A stretch of 64,000 nucleotides of DNA from Streptomyces sp. MP131-18 (GTDB lineage: Bacteria > Actinomycetota > Actinomycetes > Streptomycetales > Streptomycetaceae), in NCBI RefSeq assembly GCF_001984575.1, contig NZ_LZNS01000001.1:3407881-3471880 (forward strand). Reading direction: 5' to 3'. Every line of letters begins with the position of its first letter. Positions within the stretch are counted from its first letter, which is position 1. The notes beneath the pieces were generated by a model. That model did not search any database. It was not told the DNA's origin and saw only the letters and a program-made list of their open reading frames with translations. A program made the translations under genes and the position numbers. Positions 1 through 8,239 of the stretch are shown in pieces.

Positions 1-232
1 TCCAGACGTCATCGGACAGCTCGGTGGCCTTCTCCCGGAAGGCCGTGCCGGCATCGGACTGCCAGCCGCTCTCGCTGTCGGTCACCTCGCCGAGCAGCGT
101 GCGGGCGCGGTCGATCGCGTCCGCCGTGCGCCGGTAGCGCGCGGCGGCCTCCTGCACCATCTCCCAGTCCCCGGGGATCGGGTCGCGCCCGTCCTCCGCC
201 AGCGGGAACCAGTCTGCCGGCCTGCCGCTCAC
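1..232 (-). CDS. T7SS-type secreted protein, N-terminal part (partial)
   Basis: Starts at a GTG that overlaps the stop of the upstream small gene (GTGA) and runs off the left edge, leaving about 77 residues. The visible sequence opens with SGRPADWFPL, continues PIPGDWEMVQ and is then helical up to a SGWQSDAGTAFREKA segment. This is the usual N-terminus of putative T7SS-secreted or polymorphic-toxin proteins of Streptomyces, where a helical hairpin with a W-x-G-like turn (here GWQSDAG) is followed by a variable effector domain. The C-terminal domain is outside the window, so toxin activity cannot be judged. Coupling to the WXG100-sized gene supports co-expression. Confidence 0.6.
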   Translation of the reverse strand, partial: MSGRPADWFPLAEDGRDPIPGDWEMVQEAAARYRRTADAIDRARTLLGEVTDSESGWQSDAGTAFREKATELSDDVW

Positions 233-522
233 CCGTTGCCCCCTTCGAGCGCGCGGACCAGCTCCTCCTCGATGCCGTCATACCCGTCGGCGGCCTGCTG
301 GGCCTTCTCGACGAAGCTCTCCAGGCTCTCCATCAGCTTGTTGCGGTGTATTCGCCAGTTCTCCGAGAACTGCTCCAGCTCGTGGGCCAGATCGTCGTGA
401 CTCACTTGGTCGGCGTAGTCGGACGCGATGTCCTCCGAGTTCTCAAACTCGGTGGCGACCATGCGCAGCTTGTTGGCCAGCTCACGGACTTCGTCCACGG
501 TGACATCGAGGTCGGCGGACAT
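229..522 (-). CDS. WXG100/ESAT-6-like small helical protein
   Basis: A 97-residue, acidic, nearly all-helical protein with no signal peptide and one tryptophan in a central turn (SENWRIHRNKL), close to the 95-100 residues expected of WXG100 partners of type VII secretion. The glycine of a strict WxG is absent. It is translationally coupled (GTGA) to the downstream putative T7SS substrate, as expected if the two form a heterodimer for export. The match to the family rests on size, helicity and context, not on a diagnostic motif. Confidence 0.6.
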   Translation of the reverse strand: MSADLDVTVDEVRELANKLRMVATEFENSEDIASDYADQVSHDDLAHELEQFSENWRIHRNKLMESLESFVEKAQQAADGYDGIEEELVRALEGGNG

Positions 523-570
523 TCCCCCTCTTTCCTCACATTCGCGGGTCCGGCCAGCCGCCCGCTACTT

Positions 571-1272
571 CTACTTCGACCACCGGAACGAACCGGCGAT
601 GGCATCGAACATCTGCACCTGCGCATCGGCCAGCTCCCGCAGCGGGGCGCTGAACGTCAGCACCAGCCACGCGGTCGAGCGCGGCACGGGCAGATAGAAC
701 TCCAGCAACGTGTTGGGACGCTCTTCGCTCTGTCCCAGTTCCTTGGAATCGTCGCTGAGTTCGAGCCGGCGGCTGCGCACGGCCTCGCCGGACGGCAGCT
801 GCACGACCGAAACGTCGGCGTCACCGCGGTACTTGTCCCGGATGCCGTCGGCCAGCATGGCCGTCGGCAACTGCTGGGGCATCGAGGGGTCCTCCGGCTC
901 GGCCGTCACCATGAGGCTGGCGGGAATCGGCACGCCGAGCGCCGCATGGGTGGAGAGGTAGATCTCGATGGCGTCCCGTTCGGCGGCGGAATCCGTGACA
1001 TTGGTCATGAGCTCGCGCAATTCGCGCCGCTTCGTGGCCATTTCGTCCCGGTTCGGATACGCGAGGTCCACCAGCACGGCGACGGCCCTGGCCCGCTTCT
1101 CCTCGGAGCGCAGGGGGATGCGGAACCAGTCCGTCGGCGTGATCATGTGGTAACGGGTGGGCGGAGCCACGCTTTCCGCTTCTTTGCCGCTCTCGGCTCT
1201 GCCGCCCTCGGCGCCCGCCTCGGTTCGGCCGTCCCCGGCCTCGTCCCTCACGTGTTCATCCGCCAGTGCCAC
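571..1272 (-). CDS. Conserved hypothetical protein next to T7SS-like genes
   Basis: A 233-residue soluble protein of unknown function. I chose the GTG at 1272 because a GGGGGAG ribosome site lies 6 nt upstream; longer readings through the same frame are low-complexity antisense sequence. The first ~35 residues are acidic and probably disordered; the folded part begins near THMITPTDWF-like sequence (RYHMITPTDWFRI), and the C-terminus alternates strand and helix (NTLLEFYLPVPRS, LVLTFSAPL). The TPTDW opening resembles uncharacterised streptomycete proteins that I recall near ESX/T7SS loci. A chaperone or accessory role for the adjacent WXG100 pair is only inferred. Confidence 0.55.
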   Translation of the reverse strand: MALADEHVRDEAGDGRTEAGAEGGRAESGKEAESVAPPTRYHMITPTDWFRIPLRSEEKRARAVAVLVDLAYPNRDEMATKRRELRELMTNVTDSAAERDAIEIYLSTHAALGVPIPASLMVTAEPEDPSMPQQLPTAMLADGIRDKYRGDADVSVVQLPSGEAVRSRRLELSDDSKELGQSEERPNTLLEFYLPVPRSTAWLVLTFSAPLRELADAQVQMFDAIAGSFRWSK

Positions 1273-1364
1273 GCGGAACTCCCCCGGTCGATCGCACACA
1301 TACACATCAGTGTGGTGACCGTACCCAATCGGCCGATGCGCCAGCAACGGAGGGGGCGGACCGG

Positions 1365-1853
1365 TCAGCCGATTCCGGTGAGCCCTCCGCCGTCCTCCCC
1401 CTCGCCGCCGTCCCCGCCGTCCTCGTCCTCGCGGTCGATGAGCACGGGGGAGCCGTGGTGCGACCACACCTTCCACCCGCCGTCCCCGTCGCGGCGGAAG
1501 ACGTTCGTCGCCACCACCAGGCCGCCGACCAGCGGCCCCGCCGAGCCGTCGGCCTCCGCCGGGCCGCCACTGAGGATGTTCTCCGTGCAGGTCACCAGCG
1601 CGGTGTCGCCGAGGACCGACACCTCGACGTCGGTCAGGAAGAACTGGATGTACTCGGTGTTCGCCATGATCAGCGCATAGGAACGGATCACGTCGCCACG
1701 CCCGTTGATCACCGGCCAGCCCGGGTGCACCACGCTCACGTCCTCCGCCAGCCAGTGCTCGGCCATGGCGTCCAGGTCGCCGCGCTCCAGCGCGTCGTAC
1801 AGCGCGGTGTTCGCCGCGGCAACCGCCTCGACGTCCGTCCGCGCCCCGCTCAC
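1365..1853 (-). CDS. Nuclear transport factor 2 (SnoaL-like) family protein
   Basis: A 162-residue protein starting at a GTG that overlaps the folP stop (GTGA). It has the cone-shaped NTF2 layout: an N-terminal helix pair (VAAANTALYDALERGDLDAM), HWLAEDVSVVHPGWP, then strands GDTALVTCTENI and GGWKVWSHHGSP. The HHGSPV ending is typical of DUF4440/SnoaL-like proteins. The C-terminal tail is rich in Asp and Gly. Such proteins often follow folP in streptomycetes, but no role in folate synthesis is established; enzymatic or ligand-binding function is unknown. Confidence 0.75.
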   Translation of the reverse strand: MSGARTDVEAVAAANTALYDALERGDLDAMAEHWLAEDVSVVHPGWPVINGRGDVIRSYALIMANTEYIQFFLTDVEVSVLGDTALVTCTENILSGGPAEADGSAGPLVGGLVVATNVFRRDGDGGWKVWSHHGSPVLIDREDEDGGDGGEGEDGGGLTGIG

Positions 1854-2719
1854 CGGGCGCCGCCCGCCGCGCCCGCCACGGCCCGGACGACCCGCACCGC
1901 GTCCGCGCTGGCCCGCACCTCGTGCACGCGCACCGCCCACGCGCCCGCGTGCGCCGCGAGCGCGGACACCGCGGCCGTCGCCGCGTCGCGCTCGCGCGCC
2001 GGCGGCGGCGCGGCACCCGGCCGGGCCAGCGCCCGGCCCAGGAACCGCTTGCGCGAGGCCGCGATCAGCACCGGCAGCCCCAGCTCCTCGCGCAGCCGGC
2101 CGGTCGCGGCGACCAGGGCCAGATCGTGCTCGGCCTGCTTGGCGAAGCCGAGGCCCGGGTCCGCGATCAGCCGCTGGGGGTCGATGCCGCCCGCGACCGC
2201 CCGTTCCACACTGGTCCGCAGCTCCGCCACCACCTCGCCGACCACGTCCGCGTAGACGGCCCTCTCGTTCATGTCGATGCTCTGGCCGCGCCAGTGCATC
2301 ACCACGAACGGCACCCCGGCCGCCGCGACCGCGGGCACCATCGCGGGGTCGGCCCGGCCGCCGCTCACGTCGTTGACCAGGCGCGCGCCCGCCGCCACCG
2401 AGGCGCGCGCCACCGAGGCGCGCATCGTGTCGACGCTGACGACGACGCCAAGACCCGCCAGCTCCCGCACCACGGGAACGACCCGCCGAAGCTCCTCCGC
2501 CTCGTCCACCCGCGTCGCGCCCGGCCGCGTCGACTCGCCCCCGACGTCGATCAGATCCGCGCCCTCGGCCACCAGGTCCATGCCGCGCTTGACCGCGGAC
2601 TCGGCGTCGAACCACCGTCCACCGTCCGAGAACGAGTCCGGTGTGATGTTGACCACCCCCATGACCGCGCAGCGGTCCCAGCGGGGCAGGCCGGACGCGT
2701 GACCGTGCGAGTAGCTCAT
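1850..2719 (-). CDS. folP: Dihydropteroate synthase
   Basis: Condenses p-aminobenzoate with 6-hydroxymethyl-dihydropterin pyrophosphate to give dihydropteroate; sulfonamide target, cytosolic TIM barrel. Signature motifs are present in order: MGVVNITPDSFSDGG, LIDVGGESTRPGA, NDVSGG, DPGLGFAK and AASRKRFLG. The protein is 289 residues from the ATG at 2719. There is no separated Shine-Dalgarno sequence; a TACTCT -10-like hexamer lies 6 nt upstream, so the mRNA may be leaderless. An upstream in-frame start at 2743 is possible. It is divergent from folB-folK, with the NTF2-like gene coupled downstream. Confidence 0.95.
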   Translation of the reverse strand: MSYSHGHASGLPRWDRCAVMGVVNITPDSFSDGGRWFDAESAVKRGMDLVAEGADLIDVGGESTRPGATRVDEAEELRRVVPVVRELAGLGVVVSVDTMRASVARASVAAGARLVNDVSGGRADPAMVPAVAAAGVPFVVMHWRGQSIDMNERAVYADVVGEVVAELRTSVERAVAGGIDPQRLIADPGLGFAKQAEHDLALVAATGRLREELGLPVLIAASRKRFLGRALARPGAAPPPARERDAATAAVSALAAHAGAWAVRVHEVRASADAVRVVRAVAGAAGGAR

Positions 2720-2725
2720 GTCCCC

Positions 2726-2731
2726 AGAGTA
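2726..2731 (-). promoter_or_regulatory. Probable -10 element for leaderless folP
   Basis: The minus strand reads TACTCT, then 6 nt (GGGGAC), then the folP ATG. The GGGGAC is too close to the ATG to act as a ribosome site, so leaderless initiation is the simplest reading. No good -35 is visible. Confidence 0.4.
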
Positions 2732-2902
2732 GGGGCTGCGCATGCCCCGCCGGACGGCGTTCGGCGCCGGAACGGGGCGGGAACAGCCCGGCGGCGGGTG
2801 GTGCTGACCGAGTGGGCCGGGCGTCGCAGGTAGATTCGAATTCCCTTCAGTTTCCCTTCAGTGGCTCAGCCGGCGGGCCACCGACCGATCGGAGTGATCG
2901 CC

Positions 2903-3262
2903 GTGGACCGCATCACCCTGCGCGGCCTGCGCGCCAAAGGCTTTCACGGAGTGCTGCCGCGGGAGCGCGCCGAAGGGCAGCTGTTCGTCGTCGACGTGGT
3001 GCTGGGTCTCGACACCCGGCCGGCGGCGGCCTCGGACGACCTCGCGCGGACGGTCGACTACGGCGCGGTCGCCGAGGAGGTCACCGCCGTCGTCTCCGGC
3101 CGGCCGTGTGACCTGCTGGAGACGCTGGCCCAGCGCATTGCCGACCAGTGCCTGTCGCACGGCGCGGTGCGGGAGGCAGAGGTGACGGTGCACAAGCCGC
3201 AGGCGCCGATCACCGTTCCTTTCGACGACGTGACCATCACCATCAAGCGGAGCCGAGCATGA
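2903..3262 (+). CDS. folB: Dihydroneopterin aldolase
   Basis: Cleaves 7,8-dihydroneopterin to 6-hydroxymethyl-dihydropterin and glycolaldehyde in folate synthesis. The GTG at 2903 was chosen because GGAG lies 8 nt upstream and the protein then begins VDRITLRGLRAKG, the normal family N-terminus. Motifs: GFHGVLPRER, VDYGAVAEEV (including the active-site tyrosine) and VTVHKPQAPI with the catalytic lysine. 119 residues, standard length. The stop overlaps the folK start (ATGA), so the two are translationally coupled. A TAGATT hexamer near 2831 could be the -10 of this transcript. Confidence 0.93.
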   Translation: MDRITLRGLRAKGFHGVLPRERAEGQLFVVDVVLGLDTRPAAASDDLARTVDYGAVAEEVTAVVSGRPCDLLETLAQRIADQCLSHGAVREAEVTVHKPQAPITVPFDDVTITIKRSRA

Positions 3263-3870
3263 CCCCCAGCAACGCCGCTTCATCCCCCGACCCGACCGTG
3301 CAGCCGGTACCGGCCTCGGTGGTCCAGCAGGTGGACGCCGCCGATTCGACGCTGCACAACCCGAAACGCGCCGTCCTCTCCCTCGGCAGCAACCTGGGCA
3401 ACCGGCTGGAGACCCTCCAGGGCGCGGTCGACGCGCTCGCCGACACCCCGGGGCTGCGCGTCAAGGCGGTGTCCCCCGTCTATGAAACCGACCCGTGGGG
3501 CGTCGATCCCGGCAGCCAGCCCACCTACTTCAACGCCGTCGTGATCCTCAAGACGACCCTGCCGCCGTCCTCCCTGTGGGAACGCGCGCAAGCCATCGAG
3601 GAGGCGTTCGAACGCGTGCGGGACAGCCGCTGGGGTCCGCGTACCCTCGATGTGGACATCGTGACCTACCAGGGCGTCGTCTCCGACGATCCGGCGCTCA
3701 CCCTCCCGCATCCGCGGGCCCACGAGCGGGCGTTCGTCCTGGTGCCGTGGCACGATGTCGACCCGGACGCCGAGGTCCCCGGCCACGGCGCGGTGGCCGG
3801 TCTGCTTCCCGCGCTGGCCGGACAGGGCGTCAGGCTCCGCGCGGACGTCACGCTGGCGCTCCCGGACTAG
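3259..3870 (+). CDS. folK: 2-amino-4-hydroxy-6-hydroxymethyldihydropteridine pyrophosphokinase
   Basis: Transfers pyrophosphate from ATP to 6-hydroxymethyl-dihydropterin, the step before FolP. 203 residues from an ATG overlapping the folB stop. HPPK motifs: LSLGSNLGNR, VYETDPWGV, the signature RWGPRTLDVDI (Mg-ligating aspartates) and LPHPRAHERAFVL. About 35 residues precede the core, Ser/Pro/Ala-rich and probably disordered, which is longer than the E. coli enzyme but common in actinobacteria. Third gene of the substrate-making side of the pathway next to folP. Confidence 0.95.
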   Translation: MTPSNAASSPDPTVQPVPASVVQQVDAADSTLHNPKRAVLSLGSNLGNRLETLQGAVDALADTPGLRVKAVSPVYETDPWGVDPGSQPTYFNAVVILKTTLPPSSLWERAQAIEEAFERVRDSRWGPRTLDVDIVTYQGVVSDDPALTLPHPRAHERAFVLVPWHDVDPDAEVPGHGAVAGLLPALAGQGVRLRADVTLALPD

Positions 3871-3879
3871 CGGCCCACC

Positions 3880-3907
3880 GGCCCGGGGACGCCGGCCCGG
3901 GGACGCC
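3880..3907 (+). repeat. Two-copy 14-bp tandem repeat
   Basis: GGCCCGGGGACGCC occurs twice head to tail in the 84-bp gap between folK and the DUF3180 gene. Probably replication slippage; no function is implied. Confidence 0.8.
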
Positions 3908-3954
3908 GGCACCACTGCACAGGCACGACTTCACGACGAGGGGCGCGAACAGCG

Positions 3955-4461
3955 GTGAACCAACTGCGGATCGGGACACTGGCCGGGCTGTTCGCGGCCG
4001 CCGTCGGGCTGAGCTGGGCCGGCGCGGGGCTGTGGGAGTCCCTGGGCAACACACCGCCCGCCGTACCGCTGCTCTCCCCCGTCATCCTCGCCCTGATCGC
4101 CGCCGCCCTGCTGGCGACGGCCCTGTCGCTGCGCTCGCGGCTGCGCGCGCAGCACGAACGCCGCCCGGGAGCCAGGCCCGTGGACCGGATGATGGCGGCC
4201 CGCGCGGTCGTGTTCGGCCAGGCGAGCGCGCTGGTCTCGGCCCTCGTCGCCGGCGCGTACGGCGGCTTCGGCCTCTTTCTCGTCATGGAGCGCCTCGACG
4301 TCGCCAACCGCCGCGACCAGGCCATCTACGCGGGCCTCGCCGTGCTGGCCGGCGCCGCCGTGGTCGCCGCCGCCCTCTTCCTCGAACGCGTCTGCCGCCT
4401 GCCCGACGGCGACGAGAACAGCGAAGGCAACGGCAACGGCCCGATGGGCTCCCCCGTCTGA
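3955..4461 (+). CDS. DUF3180 family membrane protein
   Basis: 168 residues from a GTG. Four hydrophobic segments: about 8-26 (IGTLAGLFAAAVGLSW), 40-60 (SPVILALIAAALLATALS), 79-101 (VVFGQASALVSALVAGAYGG) and 118-138 (IYAGLAVLAGAAVVAAALF), the arrangement of DUF3180 inner-membrane proteins. These commonly sit directly after folK in Streptomyces, as here, but their function is unknown. The hydrophilic C-terminus (DGDENSEGNGNG) is low complexity. Confidence 0.85.
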   Translation: MNQLRIGTLAGLFAAAVGLSWAGAGLWESLGNTPPAVPLLSPVILALIAAALLATALSLRSRLRAQHERRPGARPVDRMMAARAVVFGQASALVSALVAGAYGGFGLFLVMERLDVANRRDQAIYAGLAVLAGAAVVAAALFLERVCRLPDGDENSEGNGNGPMGSPV

Positions 4462-4483
4462 CCGGCGCCGGCGCGCCGTCGGG

Positions 4484-5683
4484 TCAACGCGCGCGCGCCG
4501 GGGCGCCGAGGGCGCTGTCCAGCTCCACCTCGGCCCGCGAGATGTCCTGCGCGTCCGCGTCGATCGACCGGCGCAGCGCCTCGTGCAGGCTGCTCGGCGT
4601 CAGCACGCCGAGGAACCGGTCCTCCTCGTCGAGCACGGCGATCCAGCCCGCGTCGTACTGGAGCATCATGCTGAACGCCTTCTTCAGCGAGGCCCCGAGC
4701 GGCAGCCACGCCTCCATCCGCCGCGCGTGCCCCGCAACCGGCTCCGACGTGTCCGCGGCGCCCCGTTCCTCGTCCTCGCGGATGGGCACCCAGCCGTGCA
4801 GACCGTCGTTCTCGTCCAGCACCACCGCCCAGCGCGCGCCCTCCGCGCGCATCCGCGCGACGGCCCGGGCCATCGGGTCCGCCAGGTGCACCACCGGCGG
4901 CTGCTCCAGGTCGCCCTTCTCCACCGGGGTGACCGACAGCCGCTTCAGCCCGCGGTCGCTGCCGACGAACGAGGCGACGTAGTCGTTCGCCGGGGCGCCG
5001 AGCACGGCGGCGGGCGAGTCGAACTGCTCGATCCGCCCCTGCCCGTACACCGCGATGCGGTCGCCGAGCCGCACCGCCTCCTCGATGTCGTGCGTGACGA
5101 ACAGCACGGTCTTGCGCACCTCGGCCTGGAGCCGCAGGAACTCGCTCTGGAGCCGCTCGCGGACCACCGGGTCCACCGCGCCGAAGGGCTCGTCCATCAG
5201 CAGCACCGGCGGGTCCGCGGCGAGCGCCCGCGCCACGCCGACCCGCTGCCGCTGCCCGCCGGAGAGCTGGTCCGGGTACCGGTCGCCGTGGACCGCCGGG
5301 TCGAGGCCCACCAGGTCGAGCAGCTCGGCGGCGCGCTGCCTGGCCTTGGCCTTCCGCCACCCGAGCAGGTGCGGAACGGTGGCGGTGTTGTCCAGCACGG
5401 TGCGGTGCGGGAAGAGGCCCACCTGCTGGATGACGTAGCCGATCCGGCGGCGCAGCTGCACCGGGTCGTACTCGGCGACGTCCTTGCCGTCGAACAGGAT
5501 GCGGCCCTCGGTGGGCTCCTCCAGCCGGTTGACCATCCGCATGGTGGTCGTCTTGCCGCAGCCGGACGGCCCGACCAGGGTGACCAGCTCCCCCTCGGCC
5601 ACCTCCAGGTTCAGATCGTCGACGGCGACCGTCCCGTCCGCGTAGCGCTTGGTCACATGCTCGAACCGCAACATGTTCATCAT
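4484..5683 (-). CDS. Osmoprotectant/quaternary-amine ABC transporter ATP-binding protein (OpuCA/ProV type)
   Basis: Powers uptake of compatible solutes such as glycine betaine, choline or carnitine. The ABC domain (about 1-240) has Walker [10 protein letters not shown], signature [15 protein letters not shown], Walker [14 protein letters not shown] and H-loop THD. The C-terminal ~150 residues form a CBS-domain pair ([32 protein letters not shown]), which in this family senses ionic strength or nucleotide. 399 residues, typical length. It is divergent from its own permease genes with only 32 bp between start codons; start choice among three nearby ATGs is uncertain. The substrate is inferred from family. 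Confidence 0.9.
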   Translation of the reverse strand: MMNMLRFEHVTKRYADGTVAVDDLNLEVAEGELVTLVGPSGCGKTTTMRMVNRLEEPTEGRILFDGKDVAEYDPVQLRRRIGYVIQQVGLFPHRTVLDNTATVPHLLGWRKAKARQRAAELLDLVGLDPAVHGDRYPDQLSGGQRQRVGVARALAADPPVLLMDEPFGAVDPVVRERLQSEFLRLQAEVRKTVLFVTHDIEEAVRLGDRIAVYGQGRIEQFDSPAAVLGAPANDYVASFVGSDRGLKRLSVTPVEKGDLEQPPVVHLADPMARAVARMRAEGARWAVVLDENDGLHGWVPIREDEERGAADTSEPVAGHARRMEAWLPLGASLKKAFSMMLQYDAGWIAVLDEEDRFLGVLTPSSLHEALRRSIDADAQDISRAEVELDSALGAPARAR

Positions 5684-5701
5684 TCTGTCAGGTTCACCGT
5701 C

Positions 5702-5707
5702 TAGGGT
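5702..5707 (+). promoter_or_regulatory. Possible -10 element for the opu permease operon
   Basis: TAGGGT lies 8 nt before the ATG at 5716 in the 32-bp divergent gap, which leaves no room for a long leader. No convincing -35 is seen. Confidence 0.35.
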
Positions 5708-5715
5708 GTTGGAAC

Positions 5716-6447
5716 ATGAGTACGGTTGGGGCCGAGAGCTGCCTGACGAGGAACGAGTGGGTCTGCGGCGAGTACGTCAGCAGCCGCTCGGACGAGCTGG
5801 GCGACGCGCTCGTGGAGCACGTACTGATCACCGTCGGGGCCGTATCCCTCGCCGTGCTCGTCGCCTTCCCGCTGGCCCTGCTCGCCCGCAGATGGCGGCT
5901 GGCGGCCGGGCCGGTCCTGAGCCTGACCACCATCCTCTACACCGTGCCCTCGCTCGCCATGTACGCGCTGCTGCTGCCGGTCTTCGGCATCTCCGTCTCG
6001 GTGGTCGTCTGCGGCCTGGTGCTCTACTCGCTGACCGTCCTCGTGCGCAATATGCTCACCGGCCTCCAATCCGTGCCCACCGAGGCCAGAGAGGCGGCGC
6101 TCGGCCTCGGCTACGGCCGCCTGCGGCTGCTGCTCGCCGTCGAGCTGCCGCTGTCCCTGCCCGCGCTGATGGCGGGCGTGCGCATCGCGACCGTCTCCGC
6201 CGTCTCCCTGACCACTGTCGGCGCGATCGTCGGCCACGGCGGCCTGGGCAACCTGATCTACTCCGGCATGGACAGCTACTTCAAGGCCCAGGTACTGACC
6301 GCCTCCGTCCTGTGCGTCCTGCTCGCCATCGCCTCCGACCTCCTGTTGCTCGGCGTGCAGCGGCTGCTCACCCCCTGGACGCGCAACCGCGCGCCCCGTC
6401 GCGAGCTCCAGCGCGATGCCGTGCTCGACGTTCCCGGGAGGGCCTGA
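5716..6447 (+). CDS. Osmoprotectant ABC transporter permease (ProW/OpuCB type), first subunit
   Basis: 243 residues with about five to six membrane helices. The BPD permease EAA-like loop is visible as PTEAREAALGLGYGRLRLLLAVELPLSLP (given in parts: EAREAALGLGYG, VELPLSLP). Cytoplasmic coupling to the ABC ATPase is through this loop. It is followed after 2 nt by a second permease gene, so the complex is probably a heterodimer as in OpuCB/OpuCD or YehW/YehY systems. No membrane-spanning fusion to a binding domain is present. Confidence 0.9.
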   Translation: MSTVGAESCLTRNEWVCGEYVSSRSDELGDALVEHVLITVGAVSLAVLVAFPLALLARRWRLAAGPVLSLTTILYTVPSLAMYALLLPVFGISVSVVVCGLVLYSLTVLVRNMLTGLQSVPTEAREAALGLGYGRLRLLLAVELPLSLPALMAGVRIATVSAVSLTTVGAIVGHGGLGNLIYSGMDSYFKAQVLTASVLCVLLAIASDLLLLGVQRLLTPWTRNRAPRRELQRDAVLDVPGRA

Positions 6448-6449
6448 CC

Positions 6450-7196
6450 ATGGGCACGATCCCCGACGCGTGGGAGTGGCTGACCACCGGCGCGAACTGG
6501 TCCGGCGAGGCCGGCGTCCGCCACCGGCTGGCCGAGCACCTCTACCTGTCCGGCATCTGCCTCGCCCTGGCCTGCGCCGTGGCCCTGCCGCTGGCGCTGT
6601 GGCTCGGGCACGGCGGCGGCCGCCGGTTCGGCGGCGCCCTCGCCATCAACATCTCGAACGCCGGCCGCGCCATCCCCACGTTCGCCGTGCTGGTGCTGCT
6701 GACCCTCGGCCCGCTCGGCCGCCACGGCGACCTGCCGACCATCGTGGCCCTGGTGCTGTTCGCGGTGCCCCCGCTGCTGACCAACGCCTACATCGGCATC
6801 GCCGAGGCCGACCGCGACGTCGTCCAGGCCGCCCGCGGCATGGGCATGTCCCGGTGGCAGCTGCTCACCCGCGTCGAGGTGCCGCTGGCGTTCCCGCTGC
6901 TGATGACCGGCGTGCGCACCGCCGCCGTACAGGTCGTCGCCACCGCCACCCTGGCCGCCCTCGCCGCGGGCGGCGGCCTCGGCCGGATCATCACCGCCGG
7001 CTTCGCCACCTACGACACCGCGCAGGTCGTCGCGGGCGCCACGCTGGTGGCGGCCCTCGCCCTGGCCGTCGAGGGCCTGCTCGCCCTGGCCCAGCGGCTG
7101 CTCGCCCCGGGCCGCGCCATCCGCCGGGGGCCCCGCGGCGCCCCCGCACCGCCCGCACGACCACAACCCGATCCCGTTGAACGGAGCACCACGTGA
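6450..7196 (+). CDS. Osmoprotectant ABC transporter permease (ProW/OpuCD type), second subunit
   Basis: 248 residues from the ATG 2 nt after the preceding stop, with six predicted hydrophobic helices. The EAA loop reads DVVQAARGMGMSRWQLLTRVEVPLAF (parts: QAARGMGMSRWQLL, VEVPLAFPLL). The motif NAGRAIPTFAVL is characteristic of OpuC/YehY-type permeases. The stop overlaps the binding-protein GTG (GTGA). Together with the upstream permease and divergent ATPase it completes the membrane part of the importer. Confidence 0.9.
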   Translation: MGTIPDAWEWLTTGANWSGEAGVRHRLAEHLYLSGICLALACAVALPLALWLGHGGGRRFGGALAINISNAGRAIPTFAVLVLLTLGPLGRHGDLPTIVALVLFAVPPLLTNAYIGIAEADRDVVQAARGMGMSRWQLLTRVEVPLAFPLLMTGVRTAAVQVVATATLAALAAGGGLGRIITAGFATYDTAQVVAGATLVAALALAVEGLLALAQRLLAPGRAIRRGPRGAPAPPARPQPDPVERSTT

Positions 7197-8164
7197 CCGC
7201 CATCCCCGTCCGCCGCCGGCCCGCGCTGCTCGCCGCCGGCACCGCCACCGCCCTCGCGCTGACACTGGCCGCCTGCGGCGGCGACAGCCTGGAAGAGGAG
7301 GAGGGCGGCAGCGGCACCGAGGAGAGCGCGGGCTCGCTCACGATCGGCGGCGCCAACTTCACCGAGGCCACGATCATGACCGAGCTGTACGCCCAGGTCC
7401 TCGAAGAAGCCGGCTACGACACCACCATCACCACCACCGAGGGCCGCGAACTGTACGCGCCCGAGCTGGAGAGCGGCGCGATCGACGTCGTTCCCGAGTA
7501 CGCCGCCACCATGGCCGAGTACTACAACGCCCAGGAGAACGGCCCCGACGCCGAGCCCGTCGCCTCCCCGGACGTCGAGGCCACCGTCACGGTGCTGCGG
7601 GAGCTGGCGGAGCCGCGCGGCCTCACCGTGCTGGACGCGGGCGAGGCCGTCGACCAGAACGCGTTCGCCGTGAGCGAGGAGTACGCCGAGGAGCACGGCC
7701 TCACGACCCTGTCCGACCTCGGCGAGGCCGGGCTGCCCGTGCGCATCGCCGCCGGCGAGGACTGCCCCACGCGGCCCTTCTGCCAGCCCGGCCTCGAGGA
7801 GACGTACGGCATCGACATCACCGCCGTCGACCCGCTGGGCGTCGGCACCGTCCAGGCCAAGCAGGCCGTGCAGGACGGTGACGACCAGCTCGTGCTCGTC
7901 ACCACGACCGACGCCACGCTCGATGACTTCGGTCTGGTCCTCCTGGAGGACGACCAGAACCTCCAGCTCGCGGACAACGTCCTGCCCGTCCTCAACACCG
8001 AGACCGCGAGCGACGAGAATGTCGCCGCCGCCCTCGACGAGGTCACCGCCACGCTCACCACGGACCACCTCATCGAGCTGAACCGGCAGGTCGACTCCGA
8101 ACGCCGCAAGGCCGACGAGGTCGCGCACGACTACCTGGTGGAACAGGGCCTCATCGAAGGCTGA
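7193..8164 (+). CDS. Osmoprotectant ABC transporter substrate-binding lipoprotein (OsmF/OpuCC type)
   Basis: 323 residues. A signal peptide ends in a lipobox LTLAACGG, so the mature protein is anchored to the outer face of the membrane. The QAT-type binding fold is recognisable by IGGANFTEATIMTELYAQVL near the mature N-terminus, IDVVPEYAATMAEYY, and the second-lobe segment AGEDCPTRPFCQPGLEETYG. GGAG lies 7 nt upstream of the GTG, which overlaps the permease stop. The aromatic cage for quaternary amines cannot be assigned reliably by eye, so the exact ligand is open. Confidence 0.9.
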   Translation: MTAIPVRRRPALLAAGTATALALTLAACGGDSLEEEEGGSGTEESAGSLTIGGANFTEATIMTELYAQVLEEAGYDTTITTTEGRELYAPELESGAIDVVPEYAATMAEYYNAQENGPDAEPVASPDVEATVTVLRELAEPRGLTVLDAGEAVDQNAFAVSEEYAEEHGLTTLSDLGEAGLPVRIAAGEDCPTRPFCQPGLEETYGIDITAVDPLGVGTVQAKQAVQDGDDQLVLVTTTDATLDDFGLVLLEDDQNLQLADNVLPVLNTETASDENVAAALDEVTATLTTDHLIELNRQVDSERRKADEVAHDYLVEQGLIEG

Positions 8165-8227
8165 CTCGCACATAACGGCCACGGCACAACCGCCAGGGCA
8201 CTCTCCCGCGGGCACGCGGCGTCACGG

Positions 8228-8233
8228 TAAGTT
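8228..8233 (+). promoter_or_regulatory. Probable -10 element for a leaderless gene
   Basis: TAAGTT lies 6 nt before the ATG at 8240, with no Shine-Dalgarno sequence between. This is the same geometry as several other starts in the window. Confidence 0.4.
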
Positions 8234-8239
8234 TCGCCC

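Noticed and set aside
571..2016. A long minus-strand reading extending the 233-residue protein upstream to about 2016
   Set aside because: The added part is Arg/Ala-rich antisense of the NTF2-like gene and folP; a ribosome site supports the GTG at 1272.
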